Notes under the pieces: model-generated
Database searches by the model: none
The model's input: the letters and a program-made list of their open reading frames with translations, nothing else
Told to the model about the DNA's origin: nothing
Shown: one piece after another, positions 1-7,752 of the stretch
How the letters are laid out: every line of letters starts with the position of its first letter
Numbering within the stretch: position 1 is the first letter of the stretch
Source of the DNA: Desulfosporosinus sp. BRH_c37
GTDB taxonomy: Bacteria; Bacillota; Desulfitobacteriia; Desulfitobacteriales; Desulfitobacteriaceae
Reading direction: 5' to 3'
Length of the DNA stretch: 35,883 nt
NCBI GenBank assembly: GCA_001516045.1
Contig: LOEW01000220.1
Location: 1 to 35,883, forward strand
Program-made: the position numbers and the translations under genes

Positions 1-11
1 GGCGCATTTGG

Positions 12-72
12 CACGATAGTCTCCAGTGGAGATTATCGCCGTAGGCGGTTTCTTTAAAGAATACTACCGCCG
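12..72. repeat. Two adjacent palindromic hairpins at left edge
   Basis: Positions 15-37 form a ten-pair hairpin (GATAGTCTCC / GGAGATTATC around AGT, one wobble pair). Positions 44-71 form a second one, GGCGGT / ACCGCC around the internal palindrome TTCTTTAAAGAA. Neither is followed by a T-tract, so they are not typical intrinsic terminators. They may be the tail of an element or gene lying to the left of the window. No function assigned. Confidence 0.5.
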
Positions 73-181
73 AAGGATGTACCCCGCACCCCCTTTAGGA
101 GCTTACACGGATAGTTTGCTCTGCGTCGTAGCACTGAGCGCTGTGTGACCCAAGTCCCTCCAAGTCCCCGACCGTATGTTC

Positions 182-355
182 TGTGGATAAGACGGAATTG
201 TGGATAATGTGGATAAGTCTGTAGATAAGTCGTAGAAGCAGTTTTGCGGTTTTTCGCAAAGTAGCTTCTTTAAGGATCACATTATCCACAAAGCCTGTGG
301 ATAATGTGGATAACTGAGGAACAAGGCGGCACAACTAGCTTTGGAAAGTGGATAA
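182..355. promoter_or_regulatory. Cluster of eight DnaA boxes (candidate oriC-like or DnaA-titration site)
   Basis: Exact matches to the DnaA box TTATCCACA / TGTGGATAA lie at 182-190, 199-207, 208-216, 296-304 and 305-313 (reading TGTGGATAA on +) and at 282-290 (reading TTATCCACA on +). One-mismatch boxes lie at 220-228 (TGTAGATAA) and 347-355 (AGTGGATAA). Two pairs are directly abutting (199-216 and 296-313). An AT-rich stretch follows at about 360-470. Such density is typical of replication origins or of DnaA-binding clusters that titrate the initiator. No dnaA or dnaN is visible, so which of these it is cannot be told here. The 514 bases before the first gene hold nothing else that I can assign. 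Confidence 0.75.
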
Positions 356-514
356 CTTTAGGGCTTAAAAAAAGGTTATTTACCAATACTTGTTCTCCGA
401 TTCTTCGATAAGTAACCGAAAACACTTATAATAAATTTTCAAAATAGGAAGGATTTTCTCTCTATTAATCGAATAGCAGTATAGTACGAGATTTTTCTGA
501 AGGGTAGTATTGAC

Positions 515-1096
515 ATGAGTGAGGACCAACAGTCTATAAAGGCCGATGTGCGCCAAGCGTGTTTATGTCAGCGGGCCTATTTAGGAGAGAAAGAAAGAAA
601 AAGTAAAAGCACAATTATTCAGCAAAAACTTATGGATTTACCGGAATTCCAACTGGCTCAAACCGTAATGTTATTTCTTAACTTCCGTGAAGAAGTAGAG
701 ACTACGGCTATGGCAGAGGCAACGCTAGCAGGTAAGAAAAAGCTAGTTTTACCCCGCTGTGCGCCGCAAAGTATTCTCCTTCCCATCGAAGTACATGATC
801 TGATACAGGATATTGAACCAGGAGCTTATGGAATTCGCGAACCCAAATTGACACTTGGAGTAGTAGAACCATCAGAAATCGATTTGATTATCGTACCTGG
901 TTCTGGGTTTGATTTGCAAGGGAATCGTTTAGGGTATGGAGGTGGTTATTACGACCGCTTCTTTATGCTGTTAAATCCCTTAACACCCAGAGTCGCTCTT
1001 GGTTTCCAATGTCAAGTTATTCCTCAAGTACCAGTTGGCAAATATGACGCTAAAATGTCGATGTTAATCACAGAAAATGAGGTATACAAGTTTTAA
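515..1096 (+). CDS. 5-formyltetrahydrofolate cyclo-ligase
   Basis: A 193-aa protein of the 5-FTHF cyclo-ligase (MTHFS/YgfA) family, which uses ATP to convert 5-formyl-THF to 5,10-methenyl-THF in the cytoplasm. Visible family signatures are the basic N-terminal segment used for nucleotide binding and the C-terminal signature around residues 130-150, GSGFDLQGNRLGYGGGYYDR, which contains the phosphate/folate-binding glycine-rich loop. Length is normal for the family. ATG start preceded by GAAGGGTAG. It ends 28 bp before the NuoE-like gene and is probably cotranscribed with the formate dehydrogenase block, which fits a role in feeding formyl/methenyl-folate C1 units. The linkage is inference; the family call is firm. 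Confidence 0.9.
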   Translation: MSEDQQSIKADVRQACLCQRAYLGEKERKSKSTIIQQKLMDLPEFQLAQTVMLFLNFREEVETTAMAEATLAGKKKLVLPRCAPQSILLPIEVHDLIQDIEPGAYGIREPKLTLGVVEPSEIDLIIVPGSGFDLQGNRLGYGGGYYDRFFMLLNPLTPRVALGFQCQVIPQVPVGKYDAKMSMLITENEVYKF

Positions 1097-1124
1097 TTGT
1101 TAGCAATTAGTAGGGGGGATTTAT

Positions 1125-1607
1125 TTGTGCACCGCGTGTGAAGATTTAGTTGATCCTAAGCAGATTAAGTTGGATGAAATTATTGCGAAATTTAAAAATG
1201 AGAATGGACCTCTAATTCCGGTTTTGCAACATGCCCAAGAGGTTTATGGGTATTTGCCAGCTGATGTGCTTAAACATATCAGTAAAGGTTTGCGGTTACC
1301 TCTAGCAAGGATATATGGAGTGGTTACGTTTTATGCTCAGTTTCGGTTAACTCCTTCGGGAAGAAATGTGATTAACGTCTGCTTGGGGACGGCTTGCCAT
1401 GTCCGGGGGGGAGCCAAGGTCGTGGAAACGCTCGAGAAGGAATTAAAGATTAAAGATGGGGAAACGACTGAAGATAGGCGTTTCACCTTGGAAGTCGTGG
1501 CCTGTATTGGAGCGTGTGGACTTGCGCCGGTGATCTCGATCAACAATGAGGTTCATGGGAGATTGGTACCGGAGAGTATTAAAGGAATATTAGCCGAATA
1601 CGAGTAG
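1125..1607 (+). CDS. NuoE-like [2Fe-2S] subunit of NAD-linked formate dehydrogenase
   Basis: A 160-aa protein of the 24-kDa NuoE / HydC / HymA family, thioredoxin-like [2Fe-2S] electron carriers. After a helical N-terminal domain (PLIPVLQHAQEVYGYLP) come the four cluster cysteines, two in CLGTACHVRG (about residues 87-95) and two in CIGACGLAP (about residues 127-135). Start is TTG at 1125 behind TAGGGGGGAT. The stop is 12 bp before the NuoF-like gene, so the two are an operon and should form a diaphorase module passing electrons between NAD(H) and the iron-sulfur chain of FdhA. The same subunits also occur in [FeFe]-hydrogenases, but no hydrogenase catalytic subunit is present here; the FdhA neighbours make the formate dehydrogenase assignment likely. 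Confidence 0.9.
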   Translation: MCTACEDLVDPKQIKLDEIIAKFKNENGPLIPVLQHAQEVYGYLPADVLKHISKGLRLPLARIYGVVTFYAQFRLTPSGRNVINVCLGTACHVRGGAKVVETLEKELKIKDGETTEDRRFTLEVVACIGACGLAPVISINNEVHGRLVPESIKGILAEYE

Positions 1608-1619
1608 GGGGATAAAGGG

Positions 1620-3410
1620 ATGGCAGAGAAGCAAAAGATTTTAGTTTGTGCGGGAACCGGATGTTCTTCATCGGGAGCCCATAAACTTATTGATGCCTTA
1701 AAATTAGAGCTAAAACAGCAAGGACTCGAAGACAGCGTGAGCATAGTGGGTACTGGGTGTCAAGGGTTTTGTGAAAAAGGTCCTACGCTGGTTATCGAAC
1801 CTCAGCAGGTGTTATATTGCTCAGTTACAGCGGATGATGTATCTGAAATAGTTGCTCAAGATATTATGAAAGGCGAACGTGTGGAGCGCCTTCTTCTTAA
1901 AGATCCGGTAACTCAAGAACCTTTGAGTACAATGTCCGAGGTCCAGTTTTTTGCTAAACAACATCGCATTGTCCTGCAAAATTGTGGAGTTATTGATCCT
2001 CAGAAAATTGAAGAATACACGGCACGGGACGGATATGTTGGTTTACGGAAGGTACTCAAAGAGATGTCACCGGAGGAAACCCTGGAAGAAGTTAAAAAAT
2101 CCGGGCTGCGTGGTCGCGGTGGCGCAGGATTCCCAACAGGGTTGAAGTGGGGCTTTTGCCGTGCAACTCCGAGCGATAAGAAGTATATTATCTGCAATGC
2201 AGACGAAGGTGACCCAGGAGCCTTTATGGACCGCAGTGTACTTGAGGGGGATCCACATTCTGTAATTGAGGGAATGCTTATTGGGGCTTATGCTATGGGT
2301 GTCGATGAAGGATACGTTTATTGTAGAGCAGAATACCCCTTGGCTATCAAGCACCTGGAAATTGCGATTCGACAAGCCGAGGAAGCAGGCTACCTAGGTG
2401 ATAATATTTTGGAATCGGGCTTTAACTTTAAGCTAAATGTTTTCGCTGGCGCAGGAGCCTTTGTGTGTGGAGAAGAAACTGCGTTAATGGCTTCTATCGA
2501 AGGAAAAAGAGGGATGCCTCGTGTTCGCCCACCTTTTCCAGCTGTCAGCGGCTTATGGGGGAAACCAACCAATATTAATAACGTCGAAACCTGGTCCAAT
2601 GTTCCGCATATTTTGCGCAACGGAGCAGAGTGGTATTCCCAATTCGGAACGGAGAAGAGTAAAGGGACGAAAATCTTTGCCCTTACCGGAAAAGTCAACA
2701 ATACGGGTCTGGTAGAGGTCCCTATGGGAACAACCCTCCGAGAGATCATCTTTGAAATCGGGGGCGGAATTCAAAACGGCAAAGCCTTTAAAGCTGTTCA
2801 AATTGGGGGCCCTTCAGGTGGCTGCTTGCCTGAGGATATGCTTGATCTTCAAGTAGATTATGATACCTTAACGAAAGCCGGAGCTATGGTTGGCTCGGGT
2901 GGACTCGTAATCATGGATGAGACCACCTGTATGGTGGATATAGCCCGCTTCTTTTTAAATTTTTCCACGCATGAATCGTGTGGGAAATGCACGCCCTGCC
3001 GAGAAGGTACTAAACGAATGTACGAAATCCTGGACAGAATTACTAAGGGAGAAGGGAAAGTGGAAGATCTCGATACGTTAGAGAATCTCGCTTTGACCAT
3101 CAAGGAAACATCCCTTTGTGGGTTGGGTCAGTTTGCTCCAAGTCCCATCTTGGCAACCTTGAAATACTTTAGACATGAGTATGAGGCGCATATTCTAGAT
3201 CATAAGTGTCCCGCCCACAACTGTTCAGCATTGCTTAGTTATTCAATTGATGCCGAAAAGTGTAAAGGCTGTGGACTCTGTGCTAAGAACTGTCCGGCGA
3301 ACTGTATCACAGGCGAGAAGAAGCAACCGTATGTAATCAAAGAGGACGATTGTATCAAATGTGGAACATGTATTGATAAATGTAAGTTTAATGCGGTTAT
3401 TCGAGCTTAA
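1620..3410 (+). CDS. NuoF-like NADH/FMN-binding subunit of formate dehydrogenase
   Basis: A 596-aa flavoprotein of the NuoF/HydB/HymB family. Domain order: N-terminal thioredoxin-like [2Fe-2S] domain (CAGTGCSSSG near residue 10; GTGCQGFCEKGP near residue 45), the NADH/FMN core with GLRGRGGAGFPTGLKW (about 165-180) and CNADEGDPGAFMDR (about 190-205), an SLBB region, the [4Fe-4S] motif ESCGKCTPCREGT (about 460), and a C-terminal two-cluster ferredoxin (CKGCGLCAKNCP and CIKCGTCIDKC). This architecture is that of bifurcating hydrogenases and formate dehydrogenases, so NAD reduction with possible ferredoxin coupling is a reasonable inference. ATG start behind AGGGGGATAAAGGG. A 71-bp gap with a second AGGAGG separates it from the next gene. 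Strong call on family, moderate on physiological partner. Confidence 0.93.
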   Translation: MAEKQKILVCAGTGCSSSGAHKLIDALKLELKQQGLEDSVSIVGTGCQGFCEKGPTLVIEPQQVLYCSVTADDVSEIVAQDIMKGERVERLLLKDPVTQEPLSTMSEVQFFAKQHRIVLQNCGVIDPQKIEEYTARDGYVGLRKVLKEMSPEETLEEVKKSGLRGRGGAGFPTGLKWGFCRATPSDKKYIICNADEGDPGAFMDRSVLEGDPHSVIEGMLIGAYAMGVDEGYVYCRAEYPLAIKHLEIAIRQAEEAGYLGDNILESGFNFKLNVFAGAGAFVCGEETALMASIEGKRGMPRVRPPFPAVSGLWGKPTNINNVETWSNVPHILRNGAEWYSQFGTEKSKGTKIFALTGKVNNTGLVEVPMGTTLREIIFEIGGGIQNGKAFKAVQIGGPSGGCLPEDMLDLQVDYDTLTKAGAMVGSGGLVIMDETTCMVDIARFFLNFSTHESCGKCTPCREGTKRMYEILDRITKGEGKVEDLDTLENLALTIKETSLCGLGQFAPSPILATLKYFRHEYEAHILDHKCPAHNCSALLSYSIDAEKCKGCGLCAKNCPANCITGEKKQPYVIKEDDCIKCGTCIDKCKFNAVIRA

Positions 3411-3481
3411 GCTAGGAGGCTCATATACCTTACCTTCCTTAGCGGATAGGCTGGATAGACTGAGAGGAGGCACTTTCGAAG

Positions 3482-4408
3482 TTGATAACATTAACGATTG
3501 ATGGACGAGAAGTCAGCGTTCCAAAAGGAACGACCGTGCTCGAAGCTTGTCGTATGCATGATATTCCTATTCCTACCTTGTGTCATGACAAGGATCTTAA
3601 CCCTAACGGCGCCTGTCGTTTGTGCGTCGTCCAAATCGAAGGGATGCGTAATCTTCCACCGTCTTGCGTCACTCAAGCAGCTCCGGGTATGAAGATAGAA
3701 ACCCAAAATGAAAAGGTTATTAAAGCACGCAAAACGATTTTGGAACTATTAGTAGCCAATCATCCCTTAGATTGTATGACCTGCGAGAAACTGGGTGATT
3801 GTGTTTTAGCCAAGTATGCCTATGAATATGGTGTAACGGGCGAAATTTACCAAGGAGAGAAACGCAACTCCCCGCTGGATAACACAAACCCCTATATTTT
3901 AAGAGATCCAAATAAATGTATCTTATGTGGCAAATGTATTGACACCTGTAGGGCAGTAGCCGAACGAAGCGTAATTGACTACGCCTATAGGGGATTTAAT
4001 ACTAAGGTTGCAACCTTTTTGGACACCGATTTAAAGGATTCTACCTGTGTTTATTGCAACAGATGTGTGGCAGTTTGTCCGGTAGGAGCCTTAATTGACA
4101 AAAATATGATAGGTAAAGGTAGAACTTGGGAGCTGAAGAAGGAAGAAGTTACTTGTACCTTCTGTGAATCTGGTTGCAAATTTGATATTAATTATAAGAA
4201 TGGTAAAGCTATCGCAGTAACAGCCAAATCAGCTGCCAATGGTCGACCACTTTGTCTGAAGGGGCGTATAGGATCTGACTTTAAGTATAACTCTGAGAGA
4301 ACTGATCTGCCTTTCGTCAATCAAGACGGTGAGTTTGTCCAGGTTCCATGGGCAGAATTCTTGGGTTTAGGTAATATCGTGGAAAAGATCAACTCGCTAA
4401 CGAAATAA
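3482..4408 (+). CDS. Stand-alone FdhA N-terminal iron-sulfur module (FdhA-like, lacks catalytic domain)
   Basis: A 308-aa protein nearly identical in design to the first 290 residues of the two FdhA proteins downstream: [2Fe-2S] domain (PTLCHDK ... ACRLCVVQIEG), the His-Cys3 [4Fe-4S] motif (ANHPLDCMTCEKLGDC), two ferredoxin clusters (CILCGKCIDTC and CVYCNRCVAVCPVGAL) and the molybdopterin-domain [4Fe-4S] motif CTFCESGC with its fourth Cys in PLCLKGR. It stops about 45 residues later, before any Sec/Cys active site or pterin-binding region, and a terminator follows at once. TTG start behind GAGAGGAGG. It could be a dedicated electron-transfer subunit between NuoEF and FdhA or the remains of a partly deleted third FdhA copy; the intact clusters and reading frame favour a working subunit. 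Confidence 0.85.
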   Translation: MITLTIDGREVSVPKGTTVLEACRMHDIPIPTLCHDKDLNPNGACRLCVVQIEGMRNLPPSCVTQAAPGMKIETQNEKVIKARKTILELLVANHPLDCMTCEKLGDCVLAKYAYEYGVTGEIYQGEKRNSPLDNTNPYILRDPNKCILCGKCIDTCRAVAERSVIDYAYRGFNTKVATFLDTDLKDSTCVYCNRCVAVCPVGALIDKNMIGKGRTWELKKEEVTCTFCESGCKFDINYKNGKAIAVTAKSAANGRPLCLKGRIGSDFKYNSERTDLPFVNQDGEFVQVPWAEFLGLGNIVEKINSLTK

Positions 4409-4441
4409 GGCTACAGGATATAATTTGCGAATTCACTTAAG

Positions 4442-4482
4442 TACGAAAAAGGGGCACTTCTGAGGAAGGCCCGTTTTTCGTA
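4442..4482 (+). terminator. Intrinsic terminator after stand-alone FdhA-like module
   Basis: TACGAAAAA at 4442-4450 pairs with TTTTTCGTA at 4474-4482, with an inner GGGC/GCCC stem (4452-4455 / 4469-4472) separated by a G-G mismatch. The T-run lies within the 3' arm. It separates the nuoEF-module transcript from the first complete fdhA, which has its own AGGAG site. Confidence 0.65.
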
Positions 4483-4558
4483 TCCACCTTTAAAATCTAG
4501 CTTAATTAAGCTAAACCATTCTTAAATGAACTAAAGCAAACTGAGAGGAGTGAACACA

Positions 4559-7243
4559 TTGGAGTGGCTTACCTTAACAATTGATGGGCGAGAAGTCAGT
4601 GTTCCCAAGGGAACGACCGTGCTTGAGGCCTGTCGTATGAATGATATCTCGATTCCTACTTTGTGTCATGATAAAGAACTCACCGCTGACGGGGCCTGCC
4701 GTTTATGCGTCGTCCAAATCGAAGGGATGCGTAATCTTCCCCCATCTTGCGTCACTCAAACTACCCAAGGGATGAAGGTGGAAACTCAAAATCCCAAAGT
4801 ACGTAACGCGCGCAAAACGATTTTAGAACTTTTGATAGCCAATCATCCGTTGGATTGCATGACCTGCCAGAAGATGGGAGATTGTTCTTTAGCGCAGTAT
4901 GCTTATGAATATGGTGCCACCGGAGAAGTTTATCAAGGCGAGCATCGCGATCTTCCAATTGATAAGGGTAACCCTTTCATCTTAAAGGATCCTAATAAGT
5001 GTATCTCCTGTGGAAAGTGTGTTCGGGCGTGTAATGAGATTCAAGGACGAAGTATCCTGGACTTTTCCTTCCGTGGATTTGCTACCCAAGTGGGTCCAGC
5101 CTTTAATATGCCCTATCATGAGTCAGAATGTGTTTTCTGCGGTTCCTGTGTCTCAGTCTGTCCCGTTGGTGCTCTTACAGAAAAGGGGATGGTGGGCAAG
5201 GGCCGCCGCTGGGAAATGGAAAAGGTTACGACCACCTGCCCATATTGTGGCACGGGCTGTAGTTTTGACCTGAACGTAAAAAACGGCAAAGTTGTGGGAA
5301 TCACTTCAACTGACGGAGACGTGAATGATAGTGCACTTTGTGTAAAAGGCCGCTTCGGCTATGGCTTTATTCATCATCCTGATCGACTAAAGACTCCGCT
5401 CATTAAAAAAGATGGCAAGTTAGTAGAAGCCTCTTGGACGGAAGCTATTAGTCTAGTGGCGGAAAAATTGGGTGGGATCAAGAAAACCAGTGGCTCGGAT
5501 GCGCTGGGTGTCTTTTCCTCTGCTCGCTGCACGAACGAAGATAACTACTTAATGAGTAAATTTTCTCGCGCGGTGCTCGGTACCAATAATATCGACCACT
5601 GCGCACGTCTCTGACACGCTCCCACAGTCGCCGGTCTGGCGGCAGCATTTGGCAGCGGTGCCATGACGAATACTATTAAAGAAATAGCCGGGGCGAATTT
5701 TATATTGGCCTTAGGTACTAATACCACAGAGGCTCATCCCATTATCAGTTTGCAAGTGAGAAAGGCAATGCGAAGTGGGGCTACTCTCGCAGTAGTCGAT
5801 CCACGTAAAACCGAACTGGCTGACCTAGCCAACTACCATCTCCAAATTAATTCGGGCTCTGATATTGCCCTCTTAAACTGCATGGCCAATGTGATTATTG
5901 CGGAAGAAATCTGGAATAAGGAATTTGTTCAGGAACGCACGGAAGAGTTTGAAGCCCTGAAGGAAATGGTGGCCAAATATACGCCGGATTATGTGGAGAG
6001 CATTACTGGCGTTTCAGCGGAAACCATCAAAGCAGTTGCCCGAGGGTATGCGTTAGCCAAGAATGCAACTATTCTGTATACCATGGGTATTACCCAGCAC
6101 ATTTGCGGCACACATAACGTGTTTGCCGTTGCCAATTTAGCAATGCTCTGCGGCCAAATTGGTAAAGAATTCAGCGGTGTCAACCCTCTGAGAGGTCAGA
6201 ATAACGTTCAGGGGGCCTGTGACATGGGTGCGCTCCCCAATGTATTTACCGGTTACCAGCCTGTAACTGCTGAGGAGAGCAGAGCTAAGTTTGCTTCAGC
6301 CTGGGGCGTTCAAGACCTCCCAGCCAAGCCAGGCCTCACTCTTGGTGAACTTCTTGATGCAGCGGGTACGGGTGATCTCAAAGGGATGTATATCATGGGT
6401 GAGAACCCAGTTTTATCGGACCCCGACGCTCTTCATGTGACCCATGTTTTAGAAAAACTGGATTTTCTAGTTGTGCAGGATATCTTCTTGACTGAGACAG
6501 CAGAGCTTGCCGATGTCGTGCTACCAGCAGTTAGCTTCGCTGAGAAAGACGGTACCTTCAGCAATACTGAGCGCCGCGTCCAGAGGGTACGTAAAGCTGT
6601 CCAACCAGAGGGAAACGCTAAGGCTGACTGGGAAATCATCTGCTTGGTAGCCACAGCTATGGGCTATCCTATGCAATATTCTTCGGCAGGAGAGATCATG
6701 GATGAGATCGCCCAAGTCACCCCATCCTATGGCGGAATCTCTTATGCCCGCCTTGAACAAGGGAGCATCCAATGGCCTTGTCCAACCTCAGATCACCCTG
6801 GAACCAAGTACCTCCACTCGGGTAAATTCTCTAGAGGTTTAGGAAAATTCTATCCGGTGGAATACGTTTCACCCGATGAATTGCCCGATGTCGAGTACCC
6901 ACTAGTGTTGAGTACCGGACGACGCCTATACCACTATCATACTGGCACCATGACTCAGCGTACTGGAGCCTTAGAGGTGGCCTATCCAGAGGAATACTTG
7001 GAAATAAACAGTTCAGATGCAGAAAAGATTAGCGTCTGTGACGGTGATAAAGTAAAGGTAACTTCCCGCCGAGGTAGCGTAGAAGTGGCGGCCCGGGTGA
7101 CTGATACTGTGACACCGGGATTAGTCTTTACCTCCTTCCATTACCCAGAAGTGGCCATTAACCAATTAACCAATCCCGCTCGGGACCCGATTTCTAAGAT
7201 ACCAGAGTTCAAGGTCTGTGCGGTGAAAATAACTAAGCTGTAG
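4559..7243 (+). CDS. fdhA: Formate dehydrogenase alpha subunit, selenocysteine-containing (copy 1)
   Basis: A single 894-residue selenoprotein read through the TGA at 5612-5614, which encodes Sec at residue 352 in the family active-site context HCARL-Sec-HAPTVAGLA. Frames before and after the TGA are the same. Domains: [2Fe-2S] (1-80), His-Cys3 [4Fe-4S] (HPLDCMTCQKMGDC), two-cluster ferredoxin (CISCGKCVRACN; CVFCGSCVSVCPVGAL), molybdopterin [4Fe-4S] (CPYCGTGC ... LCVKGR), the catalytic Mo/W-bis-MGD domain (RGQNNVQGACDMGALPN) and the C-terminal dinucleotide-binding domain. It oxidises formate to CO2 or the reverse; the N-terminal clusters match an NADH-diaphorase partner. No Tat signal is visible, so it is cytoplasmic. 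TTG at 4559 is chosen because it sits 8 nt after GAGAGGAG and matches the homologous starts; GTG at 4550 lies inside the ribosome-binding site. Confidence 0.93.
5612..5645 (+). promoter_or_regulatory. UGA-Sec codon and SECIS hairpin (fdhA copy 1)
   Basis: The TGA at 5612-5614 is followed by a stem CGCC (5629-5632) / GGCG (5638-5641), extended by a T-G wobble and a G-C pair, with apical GGTCT at 5633-5637. The GGTCT loop and its distance of about 15 nt from the UGA match the bacterial SECIS of E. coli fdhF that binds SelB. Confidence 0.85.
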
Positions 7244-7283
7244 GAAAGCGTGACACGAAGAGAGTGGTTAGATAGTATTTATG

Positions 7284-7320
7284 AACTGGTTCCCGATTAG
7301 GTCGGGAACCAGTTTTTTTA
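7284..7320 (+). terminator. Strong intrinsic terminator after fdhA copy 1
   Basis: A 13-bp perfect stem AACTGGTTCCCGA (7284-7296) / TCGGGAACCAGTT (7302-7314) with a 5-nt loop, followed by a T-run. It ends the first fdhA transcript. Confidence 0.92.
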
Positions 7321-7460
7321 AAAAATATTTCCAGCATACACCCAGGGAGTAAGCACAGTATGATTAGAAAATACATTAAAATGTTGTCTGTCTAGTTGGC
7401 TTTGATTTAATTTAGTTTGAAGTAGTTGACTCTTGTTTGTGAAAATAGTAATATTAATTT

Positions 7461-7690
7461 AACCACTCTGTGGGGGAGTGGTTCCCGTACTCTGCTTCGG
7501 TGGGGGTAGACTCCCCCCCACCGAAATCTCTATGTTCAACTTTAGTTGAACGAGTTCACTAATAAAACAATATAAACAAAAATATACAATATAACAATTA
7601 GTTAGTGAACTAAAATAAGCTATTCTTAGAAATAACGGGTCCGCCCCGGCATGAAGGAATTTAATCGTGCTGATGCCTCCCCTGAGATTC
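7461..7690 (+). promoter_or_regulatory. Structured intergenic leader region before second fdhA
   Basis: The spacer holds several consecutive inverted repeats: AACCACT / AGTGGTT (about 7461-7482), a very strong stem TTCGGTGGGGG / CCCCCACCGAA (about 7496-7525), GTTCAACT / AGTTGAAC (about 7536-7553) and GTTCACTAA / TTAGTGAAC (about 7554-7612). A GC-richer patch follows at 7637-7685 containing CCGCCCCGGC and GATGCCTCCCC. This could be a transcription-attenuation leader or a metal/cofactor-sensing RNA controlling the second fdhA. I could not match it to a named RNA family by eye. Confidence 0.45.
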
Positions 7691-7752
7691 TAAAAAAGCT
7701 ATGAGTGATCTGAATTAACTTATCTAGCAAACTGAGAGGAGGCACTTTGAAG

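Noticed and set aside
95..334. 79-codon ORF on the - strand across the DnaA boxes
   Set aside because: It is an accidental frame through repeated TGTGGATAA boxes; no ribosome-binding site and no protein-like composition.
5612..5614. Reading fdhA copy 1 as a pseudogene broken by a stop
   Set aside because: The stop is TGA at the catalytic Sec position with a SECIS hairpin right after it, and the same happens in copy 2.
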